In this document: piece after piece, positions 6,982 through 13,503 of the stretch
Layout of the letters: the number at the start of each line of letters is the position of its first letter
Numbering within the stretch: the first letter of the stretch is position 1
DNA from: Nitrososphaeraceae archaeon
Lineage (GTDB): Archaea; Thermoproteota; Nitrososphaeria; Nitrososphaerales; Nitrososphaeraceae
Direction of reading: 5' to 3'
Assembly (NCBI GenBank): GCA_025922735.1
Contig: JAICHI010000005.1
Location: 1 to 16,348, forward strand
DNA: 16,348 nucleotides
Program-made: the position numbers and the translations under genes
Notes under the pieces: generated by a model
The model's database searches: none
Told to the model about the DNA's origin: nothing
What the model saw: only the letters and a program-made list of their open reading frames with translations

Positions 6982-7119
6982 ATGGCAGACCATCATAAGG
7001 GGGGTCTTGTCTGCGGTTGTTGTGTCGAGGGTGTTACATCTAGGCAAACTGCATTGGTTGTGATTATCAGCTTGATCTGTGAAGTTGATCAGTTTCTCTG
7101 CTTCCAGGCTTCACAATAG
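6982..7119 (+). CDS. Possible 45-aa Cys-containing protein
   Basis: ATG 6982 to TAG 7117-7119. It starts MADHHKGGLVCGCC, a His/Cys-rich head that could hold a metal, followed by a hydrophobic stretch (TALVVIISLI) and a polar tail. An AT-rich stretch lies just upstream, but it is too close for a leaderless TATA box. The evidence is composition only. Confidence 0.3.
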   Translation: MADHHKGGLVCGCCVEGVTSRQTALVVIISLICEVDQFLCFQASQ

Positions 7120-7265
7120 ATATTGCATTAGGCATATACACATCGGACTTTTAGAATGCACAGTTGTATCAAAAATATCTACTGCGGAGTAGAGCCCGTG
7201 GCCTGTACAAATGTGTACCTAAAAAAGATCAGCTGACCAACCTTAAATTGACAACCTTGTGCATA

Positions 7266-7466
7266 ATGGGAATAACAGAACCACAGGGGTCCGCTGGCCA
7301 GGTAGACATTGGTCACGATTGACACGTCGGATGGATGTGTATATTGTTTATTTCTGTTACTATGTCTTACAGGTTTTCCATATGTCTATGGAACAGTATG
7401 CTACTAGTTGCCTTCACCACATTGATTGCAGGAATGCCGGTCACAATTACTAGCAACAAAGGATAA
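7266..7466 (+). pseudogene. Small ORF interrupted by one in-frame TGA
   Basis: Frame from ATG 7266 (MGITEPQGSAGQVDIGHD) meets TGA at 7320-7322 and then stays open in the same frame to TAA 7464-7466. The downstream part is hydrophobic (CILFISV, then MLLVAFTTLIAGMPVTITSN), resembling a short membrane protein. It may be a former gene with a nonsense change, or the second half alone may start at ATG 7335 or ATG 7362. The codon use does not distinguish these. Confidence 0.2.
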
Positions 7467-7502
7467 ACTTCTATAATTTTCATATAACGTTGTTCCAACT
7501 CC

Positions 7503-7517
7503 TTTCCCTAAGGGAAA
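7503..7517. repeat. 15-bp palindrome TTTCCCTAAGGGAAA
   Basis: Two 7-bp arms (TTTCCCT and AGGGAAA) flank one A. Three GGAAAA-type repeats follow directly (7512-7528). It could be a dimeric-regulator operator or part of an RNA hairpin. The nearest confident gene ends at 7685 on the other strand, so a target is unclear. Confidence 0.5.
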
Positions 7518-7684
7518 AGGAAAAGGAAAATATTAAACAAGGACACTTAAAAAGTAAAGAGATTTCATATTGAGGGTCAACCTAAAAAGCCAGTCCTTGG
7601 ATGTAGGCACACTTTATGCATATTTCGTTATATGGAGTTTGTGTTGCTATTGCCGTCAGTTGATGTGAACTCGCTTTTGCCAAG

Positions 7685-7960
7685 TCAAATTGATTCTGTT
7701 GATCCTATCGTCTCCTGTTCCTCTAGAGCTGGCGCAGACGACGTCATTTCTTCAGATGCAATCTCGGTGAATGCCGCAGGACCAGGCTTCGTTTCAACAC
7801 GTGTGGTCTTTCGCCGAGGCGCTGCTTTTCTACTGGCCGCCTTTTTCTTGCCGCCCTTACGAACCTTGGCCGTAGTTTTTTTCTTTATGTTGCCCTTCTT
7901 CCTTGCCTTTGAGAGATTTGCTTGCTTTCCCTTCTTTTGATTGCTTTTGGCTTTTGCCAT
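7685..7960 (-). CDS. Lys/Ala-rich basic protein, histone H1-tail-like
   Basis: A 91-aa protein from ATG 7960 (MAKAKSNQKKGKQ); a longer reading adds only four residues. The first about 58 residues are dominated by Lys, Arg, Ala and Gly (KARKKGNIKKKTTAKVRKGG, then KKAASRKAAPRRKTTR), the composition of H1 C-terminal tails and bacterial H1-like proteins. The last third switches to acidic and Ser/Thr-rich (ASEEMTSSAPALEEQE). No folded domain is evident. A role in DNA or RNA compaction is inferred from composition; ribosome-associated or phase-separating roles are alternatives. It is monocistronic, with AT-rich DNA on both sides. Confidence 0.7.
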   Translation of the reverse strand: MAKAKSNQKKGKQANLSKARKKGNIKKKTTAKVRKGGKKKAASRKAAPRRKTTRVETKPGPAAFTEIASEEMTSSAPALEEQETIGSTESI

Positions 7961-7972
7961 AACGGTTAGCAT

Positions 7973-8384
7973 TATCTAATCACTTGTTCTTAAGCTTGTT
8001 CTTTTTCTGCAAGCTAAAGTTGAGTTGTAAAAAGATACATCAAGAATATCGCTAGCGACGTAGAAGAGTATTAGAAGAAATAGCAACACACTTCAGCGTA
8101 AATGGAATCAATACGGTTTGTCTTCCTTATGGAATATGTGTACGGTGAATAAACCTTTGACTACTTCCTGCTCGGAGGAGGGGCTAAAATCAAATGACAG
8201 ATGCCGTTCTGCCCCTTAAGCTATGACCCGCTACGTATATCTATCACAATCTCTGCACCAATCAATTTTTGTTGACTCGAATTTTTCCATTTGTATTGTT
8301 ATATCACTATCAGTGAGATGTCTAGTAATTGAAGTACGAAATCCTTCAAAAATCTCTCTGCTATTCGGTAGTATTTTAGAAGAA
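7973..8384. other. Intergenic stretch without recognised gene
   Basis: About 410 bp between the Lys-rich protein gene and the promoter of the J-domain/ferredoxin gene. A frame open from 8223 joins the latter but has no J-domain character for its first 66 codons, so I treat it as non-coding. A purine-rich GGAGGAGGGG run at about 8177 precedes no sensible start codon. Confidence 0.4.
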
Positions 8385-8394
8385 GATATAATAA
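8385..8394 (+). promoter_or_regulatory. TATA-like box before the J-domain/ferredoxin gene
   Basis: GATATAATAA lies about 31 bp before TTG 8421. It decides the start: the longer frame from 8223 would begin upstream of this promoter. Confidence 0.45.
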
Positions 8395-8420
8395 TTGAGT
8401 TAACTCACAATTATTCATTC

Positions 8421-8990
8421 TTGACAGACAACAAAGGCTACTATGTAGTTCTTGGCGTTTCTGAGAAGGCTAGCTACAAGCAGATCAAATACGCCTATAG
8501 GCGGCTTGCCCGAAAATATCATCCGGATAGGAACAACTCAGTCTATGCAGAAGAAATGATAAAAAAAATAAACACCGCGTTTGAAGTTCTGTCAGATGAG
8601 ACAAAGAGGGCACAATACGACAAGATGGAATTTGATAGCTCGCGTGAGATGGAGTCGAAACAAGAGCCAGCTCACACATATCCCAAGCCAGGGAAAAGGG
8701 CAAACGAAAGTGTGATTGCAGATGTTTTCAATGGGCCATACTTGCTTGACACCCCAAGGGGCAGATTCCACATAATTGTCGAGCCTTCGTTATGTATGGC
8801 GTTTGGCAGCTGCGAAGTTCTTGCGCCAAAAGTTTTTGTGGTTGAAAAGAACAAGATGGTCAATCCGAAGGCAAAGGTCGAGTGCGAAACCTGCGCCGAC
8901 TATGAAAGTATACATGCTGCTGCAGCCACCTGTCCGACTAAGGCCATAAGGATCGTCGATCGCTATACGGGCGATCAGCTCTACCCATAG
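8421..8990 (+). CDS. J-domain/ferredoxin fusion (DnaJ-Fer)
   Basis: A 189-aa protein from TTG 8421 (MTDNKGYYVVLGVSEKASYK). Residues 5-70 are a complete J domain with YRRLARKYHPDRNN (HPD at 34-36) and FEVLSDETKRAQYD, so it can stimulate an Hsp70/DnaK ATPase. After a Pro/Lys linker, residues 115-180 are a ferredoxin-like domain: Cys125 and Cys131 (CMAFGSC), Cys155 and Cys158 (CETC), and Cys171-Pro. The second cysteine of the classic CxxCxxC is replaced, so a [3Fe-4S] cluster or an unusual ligand set is likely. DnaJ-ferredoxin fusions are known from Thaumarchaeota and plant chloroplasts and have been proposed to result from transfer between them. It lies directly upstream of cbiL. Confidence 0.9.
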   Translation: MTDNKGYYVVLGVSEKASYKQIKYAYRRLARKYHPDRNNSVYAEEMIKKINTAFEVLSDETKRAQYDKMEFDSSREMESKQEPAHTYPKPGKRANESVIADVFNGPYLLDTPRGRFHIIVEPSLCMAFGSCEVLAPKVFVVEKNKMVNPKAKVECETCADYESIHAAAATCPTKAIRIVDRYTGDQLYP

Positions 8991-8991
8991 T

Positions 8992-9002
8992 AAATTTAAA
9001 TT
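8992..9002 (+). promoter_or_regulatory. TATA-like box before cbiL
   Basis: AAATTTAAATT is centred about 29 bp before ATG 9026. The cobalamin pair may therefore have its own promoter in addition to any readthrough from the J-domain/ferredoxin gene. Confidence 0.45.
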
Positions 9003-9025
9003 GCACTGTGATTGTGCTGTAACCC

Positions 9026-9751
9026 ATGAAGCTTTTCTGTATTGGATGTGGCCCAGGAGACCCAGACCTTCTCACGGTGCGGGCAGCAGACCTTATAAAA
9101 AGCGCAGATATGATATTTGCACCCACTGCAAGAGAGGGCAAATCCAGCATCGCGCTTTCTGTCGTTGAAAAATATATTGGCAAGTTTACCAAGACAGTCA
9201 GCCTTGTTTTTCCAATGGTCAAGAACAGGGAATCGCTTGGGGACTACTGGAAAAGAAATGCTAATGAAATTGCAAGTGCAGTCAGAACTGGCAAAAAAGT
9301 AATATATCTTACAATCGGAGACCCGGCACTCTACAGCACCTGGATCTATATCCAGCGCGAATTGAAAAGAACACATAAGGACATCGAAACCGAAATCGTG
9401 CCGGGTGTGACATCCATGTTTGCAATAGCCGCCAAAGCAGGGATAAGCTTGGCAGAAGGCGACGAAACCGTAGCTATCGTACCAGCATGTTATGATCTGG
9501 AAAAAGTCAAGCGCACAGCCAGTGCCTGTGACACAGTCATTTTTCTAAAGGACGGACGCTACTTTGACAGTGTAATTGATATGCTAGGGGAGGCAGGCTT
9601 TCCCGACAGCGCGACTGTTGCAATAGCTCAGAATGTTTCAGACGAAGGCGAGTTGCTTGAGATCAAAAAGATTTCAGAGCTTCGTGGCAAAAAAGGCCCG
9701 ACTGAAAAGTATTTTTCTATCATGGTGGCAAAGAAAAATGCCAGAGACTAG
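9026..9751 (+). CDS. cbiL: Cobalt-factor II / precorrin-2 C20-methyltransferase
   Basis: A 241-aa SAM-dependent tetrapyrrole methyltransferase of the cobalamin pathway, adding the C20 methyl group. It opens with the family SAM motif FCIGCGPGDPDLLTVRAADL. ADMIFAPTAREGKSS is typical of CbiL/CobI, where the sequence after the second strand reads like FAP. TIGDPALYSTW matches the GDP motif of the active site, and EIVPGVTSM the conserved PGV turn. The last third carries the usual AIAQNVSDEGE segment. Thaumarchaeota are known cobalamin producers. The stop overlaps cbiF by 14 nt, so the two are probably translationally coupled. Confidence 0.9.
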   Translation: MKLFCIGCGPGDPDLLTVRAADLIKSADMIFAPTAREGKSSIALSVVEKYIGKFTKTVSLVFPMVKNRESLGDYWKRNANEIASAVRTGKKVIYLTIGDPALYSTWIYIQRELKRTHKDIETEIVPGVTSMFAIAAKAGISLAEGDETVAIVPACYDLEKVKRTASACDTVIFLKDGRYFDSVIDMLGEAGFPDSATVAIAQNVSDEGELLEIKKISELRGKKGPTEKYFSIMVAKKNARD

Positions 9752-10544
9752 GACTGTGTATTTTGTAGGCTCAGGCCCTGGCGATCCTGAGCTTATCACA
9801 CTTAAAGCAAAAAAGCTGGTAGAAGAGGCAGACACTATTGTTTATTCCGGCTCGCTCCTTAACCCGAGGATTCTGCAATACGCCAAGAAAGGTGTGCAGC
9901 TCTACGATGCTGCAATAATTGACAGAGAAAAGATCTATCAGATACTGTACGACTCAGCCAGGGAAGGCAAGATTGTTATAAGGTTCCACGATGGAGACCC
10001 AGCGCTTTTCAGCGCAATTCGAGAGCAGATAGACAAGCTTGAGGCAAATGGCATAAAGTGCAAGGTTGTGCCAGGCGTAACTGCTTTATTAGGAGCTGCT
10101 GCAGACATGAACTTAGAGCTGACGCTCCCGGGAGTAACACAGACTTTAATAATAACAAGAGCAGAGCTTCGCACGCCAGTTCCAGAGCGCGAATCAATAG
10201 CTGAGCTTGCCAGACATGGTGCAACAATGGCATTCTATCTGAGCGTGCACCTAATAGGCGACGTAGTAAACGAGCTACTAAAGGGTGGGGGAGGAGGAGG
10301 GAGAATATATACAGAGAAGACGCCAGCTGCTGTAGTCTATCGAGCGACGTGGGAAGACGAAAAAATAATCAAGGGGACGCTTGGAGACATTGTTAAGAGG
10401 ACAAAGGAAGCCAAGATAATCAAAACCGCACTGATAATTGTCGGCGAGGCCATTGCTCCAGCAAAATATGAATATTCAAAAGTATATGATGCAAGGTTCA
10501 CACATGGATACAGGAAAGGGGCAGTAAAAGAAAAGAAAGAGTGA
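9738..10544 (+). CDS. cbiF: Cobalt-precorrin-4 C11-methyltransferase
   Basis: A 268-aa SAM-dependent methyltransferase adding the C11 methyl group in corrin-ring synthesis. The start ATG 9738 (MPETRTVYFVGSGPGDPELI) overlaps cbiL by 14 nt. A reading from 9633 adds 35 residues that are cbiL in another frame. Family signatures: GSGPGDPELITLKAKKL, then VYSGSLLNPRIL, RFHDGDPALFSAIREQ, VVPGVTAL, LTLPGVTQTLIITRAELRTP and AVVYRATWEDE, all matching CbiF/CobM. One oddity is six consecutive glycines (residues 183-188) in a surface loop after VNELLK, encoded by a G-rich tract at 10284-10301. No other corrin gene follows; the next genes are on the opposite strand. Confidence 0.92.
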   Translation: MPETRTVYFVGSGPGDPELITLKAKKLVEEADTIVYSGSLLNPRILQYAKKGVQLYDAAIIDREKIYQILYDSAREGKIVIRFHDGDPALFSAIREQIDKLEANGIKCKVVPGVTALLGAAADMNLELTLPGVTQTLIITRAELRTPVPERESIAELARHGATMAFYLSVHLIGDVVNELLKGGGGGGRIYTEKTPAAVVYRATWEDEKIIKGTLGDIVKRTKEAKIIKTALIIVGEAIAPAKYEYSKVYDARFTHGYRKGAVKEKKE

Positions 10545-10552
10545 GAAGGGTG

Positions 10553-10759
10553 TTACGGTCTCCTCGCCCACAAGGTAATCACGCTTGTGCTAATGGCTGC
10601 TCCTGCCACTCCGCTTACCAAGGCAAAGACAATGCTTGCATCCACATGCAGGATGGATGCTAATGCGTTTGCAACGGTCGGCGATGCTAAGAATGCTAGA
10701 AACCCGATAGCAAACCCTATCGCTCCAAAGATTGCCAGTATTCCGGTTCTTGATACCAT
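10553..10759 (-). CDS. Two-helix small membrane protein downstream of CdvB
   Basis: A 68-aa protein with two hydrophobic segments, at about residues 6-27 (ILAIFGAIGFAIGFLAFLA) and 43-64 (IVFALVSGVAGAAISTSVI), rich in Gly and Ala, short loops and a basic end (WARRP). Such small-residue helices pack tightly, so an oligomer or a partner subunit is plausible. It starts 6 nt after the cdvB-type stop (TGA TGTAAA ATG), with no room for its own promoter, so it is almost certainly co-transcribed with the ESCRT-III gene. A role as membrane partner of ESCRT-III is inference from this arrangement. No family is recognised. Confidence 0.75.
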   Translation of the reverse strand: MVSRTGILAIFGAIGFAIGFLAFLASPTVANALASILHVDASIVFALVSGVAGAAISTSVITLWARRP

Positions 10760-10765
10760 TTTACA

Positions 10766-11413
10766 TCACTGCTGACTTTCAGTGTCTGAGATCCTGAAGC
10801 TGCCAGATGGGATCGATGGGAACTTGTCGTTCATCTTCTGCTCTGCCACTGCTGAAGCTTCCATCATTATCTGATCGATGTCGCTGCCAGAGCCTGTATT
10901 GAGCTCGATTCCAGGGCCGCTGCTCTGCAAAGACTCCATCATGATGCCGTTGAGCAAAGTCTGCATAGTGTTGATCTCGCTATCGGCACCTGGCACGAAC
11001 TTTCCAAGACCGGGCTTTATGCTCTTTATTGAGGTAATTGCTGGCCCCAGCGCGACCATTACGTCTCCCATATCATGTATAGTCGATAATCTCATTGAGA
11101 CCTGCTCAAATGCCATCTTGGCCTGACCTAGCGTACGCGAGACCTTGCGCACCTCGGCAAGCTCATTTGAGAGCACCTTTGTAGTATCGGTGTCGTGCCT
11201 CTGCACGGCATCGACTACTCGCCTGAACAAAGAGGCATCTCTCTCGTTTAGTTTGGTAACTATGGTGTCTAACTTTGATATCTGCAACTGAAGCTTGTTA
11301 GCTGCTGTCTCTATTCTAGGTTTGAGAGGACCCTGAGCTGCAAGTGCTTCTTTCAACTTGTCTCCTGCGCTTGCCCTATTTTGATTACGCCAATTCTTAT
11401 CGAAAGCATTCAT
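10766..11413 (-). CDS. cdvB: ESCRT-III (Snf7-like) cell-division protein, CdvB paralogue
   Basis: A 215-aa protein with the Snf7 layout: basic first helices (NWRNQNRASAGDKLKEALAA, then PRIETAANKLQLQISKLD), a long charged helix (DTDTTKVLSNELAEVRKV), a second part with helices 3-5 (MRLSTIHDMGDVMVALGP), and an acidic C-terminal helix (GSDIDQIMMEASAVAEQKM). A Pro-containing end (KFPSIPSG) might be a MIM2-like site for CdvC/Vps4. ESCRT-III forms polymers on the membrane at the division site. Thaumarchaeota carry several CdvB paralogues, and which one this is cannot be told here. The ATG 11413 follows a TATA-like CAATTAATAGC about 26 bp upstream. Confidence 0.85.
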   Translation of the reverse strand: MNAFDKNWRNQNRASAGDKLKEALAAQGPLKPRIETAANKLQLQISKLDTIVTKLNERDASLFRRVVDAVQRHDTDTTKVLSNELAEVRKVSRTLGQAKMAFEQVSMRLSTIHDMGDVMVALGPAITSIKSIKPGLGKFVPGADSEINTMQTLLNGIMMESLQSSGPGIELNTGSGSDIDQIMMEASAVAEQKMNDKFPSIPSGSFRISDTESQQ

Positions 11414-11422
11414 GCAAATTCG

Positions 11423-11444
11423 AGCAGGGATCTGCTATTAATTG
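11423..11444 (-). promoter_or_regulatory. Promoter of the cdvB-type operon with a small inverted repeat
   Basis: CAATTAATAGC (11434-11444, minus strand) is centred about 26 bp before ATG 11413. Immediately after it, AGCAG-GGAT-CTGCT (11423-11436) forms a 5-bp perfect hairpin between TATA box and start, a position suited to a repressor site. Confidence 0.4.
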
Positions 11445-11537
11445 CGGGTGTGTAATTCGATAAACCTTAAGCTAAACTAATTGTCCTCTAGTTATAAACC
11501 AAAGAGGTCAGTTTGTGACGAACAATTCTATTGAATG

Positions 11538-11831
11538 TCATAGTGGTACCCTAAAAAGTTCCTTCTGGGCTATTGAGGCCCATGCGCCCATGCCCTGCCC
11601 ACTGTCGCTGTCTGTGCCAGTTATCTGGCTCACCACGATCTCCTTTGGAGCCATGGGCGGCCACAGCATCGCAACATAATCATCAAGGTCACCGGCCTTG
11701 TCAAGGGATGCAGGCTGCATTTTCTCTCGCAAGAATTTGGCAGCAGCAAGCTTGTCCTTCGCATGCTCTATGAGCTGATGCTGACCGTGCACGATGAGGT
11801 GAATCTTTCTTGTGCTATCAATTTCAAACAT
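11538..11831 (-). CDS. Small protein of unknown function (97 aa)
   Basis: Start ATG 11831. The first half looks like an alpha/beta unit: a strand (RKIHLIVHGQH) followed by a helix (LIEHAKDKLAAAKFLREKM). The second half is acidic, then Pro-rich (LDDYVAMLWPPMAPKEIVVS), ending in a Gly/Ser/Asp-rich linker. No catalytic motif, membrane segment or metal site is evident, and no family is recognised. It is divergent from the 195-aa gene, with which it can share the TATA-like element at 11858-11865. Confidence 0.65.
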   Translation of the reverse strand: MFEIDSTRKIHLIVHGQHQLIEHAKDKLAAAKFLREKMQPASLDKAGDLDDYVAMLWPPMAPKEIVVSQITGTDSDSGQGMGAWASIAQKELFRVPL

Positions 11832-11857
11832 ACTTTAGTGTTGCAAGATGGATACAA

Positions 11858-11865
11858 CTATAAGC
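11858..11865. promoter_or_regulatory. TATA-like element serving two divergent genes
   Basis: ACTATAAGC and its complement GCTTATAGT both resemble TATA boxes. The spacing is about 26 bp to ATG 11887 on + and about 30 bp to ATG 11831 on -. This favours 11887 over 11848 as the start of the + gene. Confidence 0.4.
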
Positions 11866-11886
11866 ACGTTATATAGTTTTTCTCAC

Positions 11887-12474
11887 ATGATAGTCATCGA
11901 CTCTTATATGGCCATGATCTTGCCCGATGACATTGCAGAACGCATCTCTGGATTTATTGCAGGTAAACGAAACTTTCCCTTTGTAGGTCCCGATGAGTTG
12001 ATGTCCATAATGTACCTGTACGGCAGAAACAGCAAGATAGGGGAAGGGGAGATTGCTGAAGTCAGCAGCCTTGCGCAGCACACTGCCTCCCAGATGGGGC
12101 AGGAGATCGATATTTACAGTAACAGCTCCACAAGCAAGCTTGAAACAGAATACATCAGGAGTAAATACATCAATAGAGAACTGCAATTGGCTGTTGAAAG
12201 AAAACTACAGGATGTCAAAAAGCGAATAGCAGGGGATCCAGCAATAATATCTGACTGCTTTGCCCAGCATGTTGCTTACTACAAGCAGGACTACTTTTTG
12301 GAGCTGTACGGTCCACTTAGAGATTCTCAGCTTACGTCAGATATCCAATCGGCGCTGGCTCATAGGATGGTCATGGTCTGTTACAATAGAAAAGGAGTGC
12401 AAGAGACACGATTGGCGCACCCCCTTATTCCAGTGTATGTATGGTTCAAGGATCAGGCCGGGGCAAAGCCGTGA
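11887..12474 (+). CDS. Protein of unknown function (195 aa)
   Basis: The start at ATG 11887 is chosen because a TATA-like element lies 26 bp upstream; ATG 11848 in the same frame would add 13 residues. Mostly helical and soluble: ILPDDIAERISGFIAG, then DELMSIMYLYGRNSKIGEGE, a Ser/Thr-rich turn, a long charged helix (YINRELQLAVERKLQDVKKR), then DCFAQHVAYYKQDYFLELYG and a C-terminal strand (HPLIPVYVWF). There is no signal peptide and no familiar active-site motif. Its last 22 nt overlap the convergent VOC gene. I do not recognise the family. Confidence 0.75.
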   Translation: MIVIDSYMAMILPDDIAERISGFIAGKRNFPFVGPDELMSIMYLYGRNSKIGEGEIAEVSSLAQHTASQMGQEIDIYSNSSTSKLETEYIRSKYINRELQLAVERKLQDVKKRIAGDPAIISDCFAQHVAYYKQDYFLELYGPLRDSQLTSDIQSALAHRMVMVCYNRKGVQETRLAHPLIPVYVWFKDQAGAKP

Positions 12475-12848
12475 TAATATGGAATTTGCGAGAGCTCCTC
12501 TTGTGGCATCTGAACAATTGATATCAAATGCCCATCAGGATCTTGGATTATTGCATGCTTACCAAACGGCTCCTGTTTGGGCTTTTTGTAGAATTTGACC
12601 CTTTTCTTTTTCAGGCTGTTAATAACATCGTCAAAGTCGCTTATGCTAAAGCCAACCAGCATGCCATTGTTCTTTTTGATCCTCTTTCTTTTCGCGGGGT
12701 GGAGCGCAAGCACGGTGCCGCGTGTTGAAAACTCTGTCCAGTCCTTTGACTCTTGTTTTAGATCCATACCAAGGGTGTCGCGATAGAATCTGATTGATCT
12801 TTTCATGTTGGAAACAAGCAAGATGACCGCACCTATCCGCCTAAACAT
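12453..12848 (-). CDS. VOC/glyoxalase-fold protein
   Basis: A 131-aa single VOC (glyoxalase / bleomycin-resistance / dioxygenase) domain, usually a homodimer. Two beta-alpha-beta-beta-beta units are visible: the first from IGAVILLVSNMKRSIRFYRD to LGMDL and WTEFSTRGTVLALHP; the second from GMLVGFSISDFDDVINSLKK to AIIQDPDGHLISIVQ. The DPDGHLI motif is typical. The metal ligands usual for glyoxalase I are incomplete: no His in the first strand, Glu in WTEF, His in ALHP, and Gln in place of the last Glu (SIVQ). It may bind small molecules without metal catalysis. A TATA-like box (12871-12880) supports ATG 12848. Confidence 0.85.
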   Translation of the reverse strand: MFRRIGAVILLVSNMKRSIRFYRDTLGMDLKQESKDWTEFSTRGTVLALHPAKRKRIKKNNGMLVGFSISDFDDVINSLKKKRVKFYKKPKQEPFGKHAIIQDPDGHLISIVQMPQEELSQIPYYHGFAPA

Positions 12849-12870
12849 TGCAGTAGTATATTGCGTTCAC

Positions 12871-12880
12871 AAATATAAAG
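12871..12880 (-). promoter_or_regulatory. TATA-like box of the VOC gene
   Basis: CTTTATATTT on the minus strand is centred about 27 bp upstream of ATG 12848. Confidence 0.45.
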
Positions 12881-12902
12881 TTGAAAATGCGGGTCGATGT
12901 AG

Positions 12903-12914
12903 TATTATATATAT
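12903..12914 (+). promoter_or_regulatory. TATA-like box before the 156-aa gene
   Basis: TATTATATATATC is centred about 30 bp before TTG 12939 and is the main reason for accepting that non-ATG start. Confidence 0.45.
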
Positions 12915-12938
12915 CGATCACGGGTTCAGCAGACTATC

Positions 12939-13409
12939 TTGCAGAACGACAGGGCATCTAACCCCATCAGCAGGTTCTCAGAATTTCTTGGGATAGGGTA
13001 CTTTGGAGACAAAAAGCAGCGCGTCATAGCTCCTATTTTTGATTTGTACTCCAATGCAGAGCGCGGGTGGGAAAAAGTAATGGCAGGTCAGAAGCAAGAG
13101 GTCCCTATATTTCATACAATATTTGTTGAGCACCCTACGAGATACGAGTTCATCGCTCACCCTATAGAAATGAGCTCTGAAAGGATCAATTACGTGATTT
13201 ACCGCTCATCTTCTAGCCTGTCCAGCCTAAACAAATTCAAGAGCGATTACAGCAGTGGAAGGACGTATATCAAGTTTGGATGGCATGATCTAACAAAGCC
13301 GCATAAATTTGATGTGCTTCCACACTATGCTGCTGTTGACTCGATAGAGTTCAAGAAGGCAGACGACATCAAACCTGGGATGCTAGTCGATCAGATAAGG
13401 AAGAGCTAG
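12939..13409 (+). CDS. Soluble protein of unknown function (156 aa)
   Basis: Starts at TTG 12939, placed by an upstream TATA-like stretch. The sequence mixes strands and loops: RFSEFLGIGYFGDKKQRVIA, then VPIFHTIFVEHPTRYEFIAH, INYVIYRSSSSLSSL, YIKFGWHDLTKPHKFDVLPH and a C-terminal FKKADDIKPGMLV. It is rich in aromatic and His residues, but no ordered metal site or catalytic motif is evident. No membrane segment or signal. It precedes the MurI-family gene on the same strand by 94 bp, with a separate promoter-like stretch in between, so an operon is not required. I do not recognise the family. Confidence 0.7.
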   Translation: MQNDRASNPISRFSEFLGIGYFGDKKQRVIAPIFDLYSNAERGWEKVMAGQKQEVPIFHTIFVEHPTRYEFIAHPIEMSSERINYVIYRSSSSLSSLNKFKSDYSSGRTYIKFGWHDLTKPHKFDVLPHYAAVDSIEFKKADDIKPGMLVDQIRKS

Positions 13410-13472
13410 AATGAATTTAAACAATATTTGTTGTTCCTTCTGTCCAGAGTCCAATTATAGAGGGCTGTAATA

Positions 13473-13484
13473 TTGTAATAATAC
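13473..13484 (+). promoter_or_regulatory. TATA-like stretch before the MurI-family gene
   Basis: TTGTAATAATAC is centred about 25 bp before TTG 13504. A second AT-rich stretch (CTTTACATTTA) nearer the gene would fit TTG 13528 instead. Confidence 0.35.
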
Positions 13485-13503
13485 CTCATGCTTTACATTT
13501 ATC

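Larger units (their letters stand above)
7120..7684. other. Gene-poor stretch
   Basis: Apart from the weak interrupted ORF at 7266-7466 and the palindrome at 7503-7517, I see no convincing gene here. From 7467 to 7684 the DNA is AT-rich, with purine-rich GGAAAA repeats. Open frames on the + strand after 7632 are the antisense of the Lys-rich protein gene. Confidence 0.4.

Noticed and set aside
7632..7940. 102-aa hydrophobic + strand frame
   Set aside because: It is the complement of the Lys-rich protein gene; AAA/AAG codons read in reverse give a Phe/Leu-rich false membrane protein.
8223..8420. 66-residue N-terminal extension of the J-domain/ferredoxin protein
   Set aside because: It lies before the TATA-like box at 8385-8394, and the J domain begins right after TTG 8421.
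9633..9737. 35-residue extension of CbiF
   Set aside because: It is cbiL sequence in another frame; ATG 9738 directly precedes the conserved N-terminal motif.
12260..12786. Several + strand frames across the end of the 195-aa gene and the VOC gene
   Set aside because: Antisense or shifted frames of two better supported genes.
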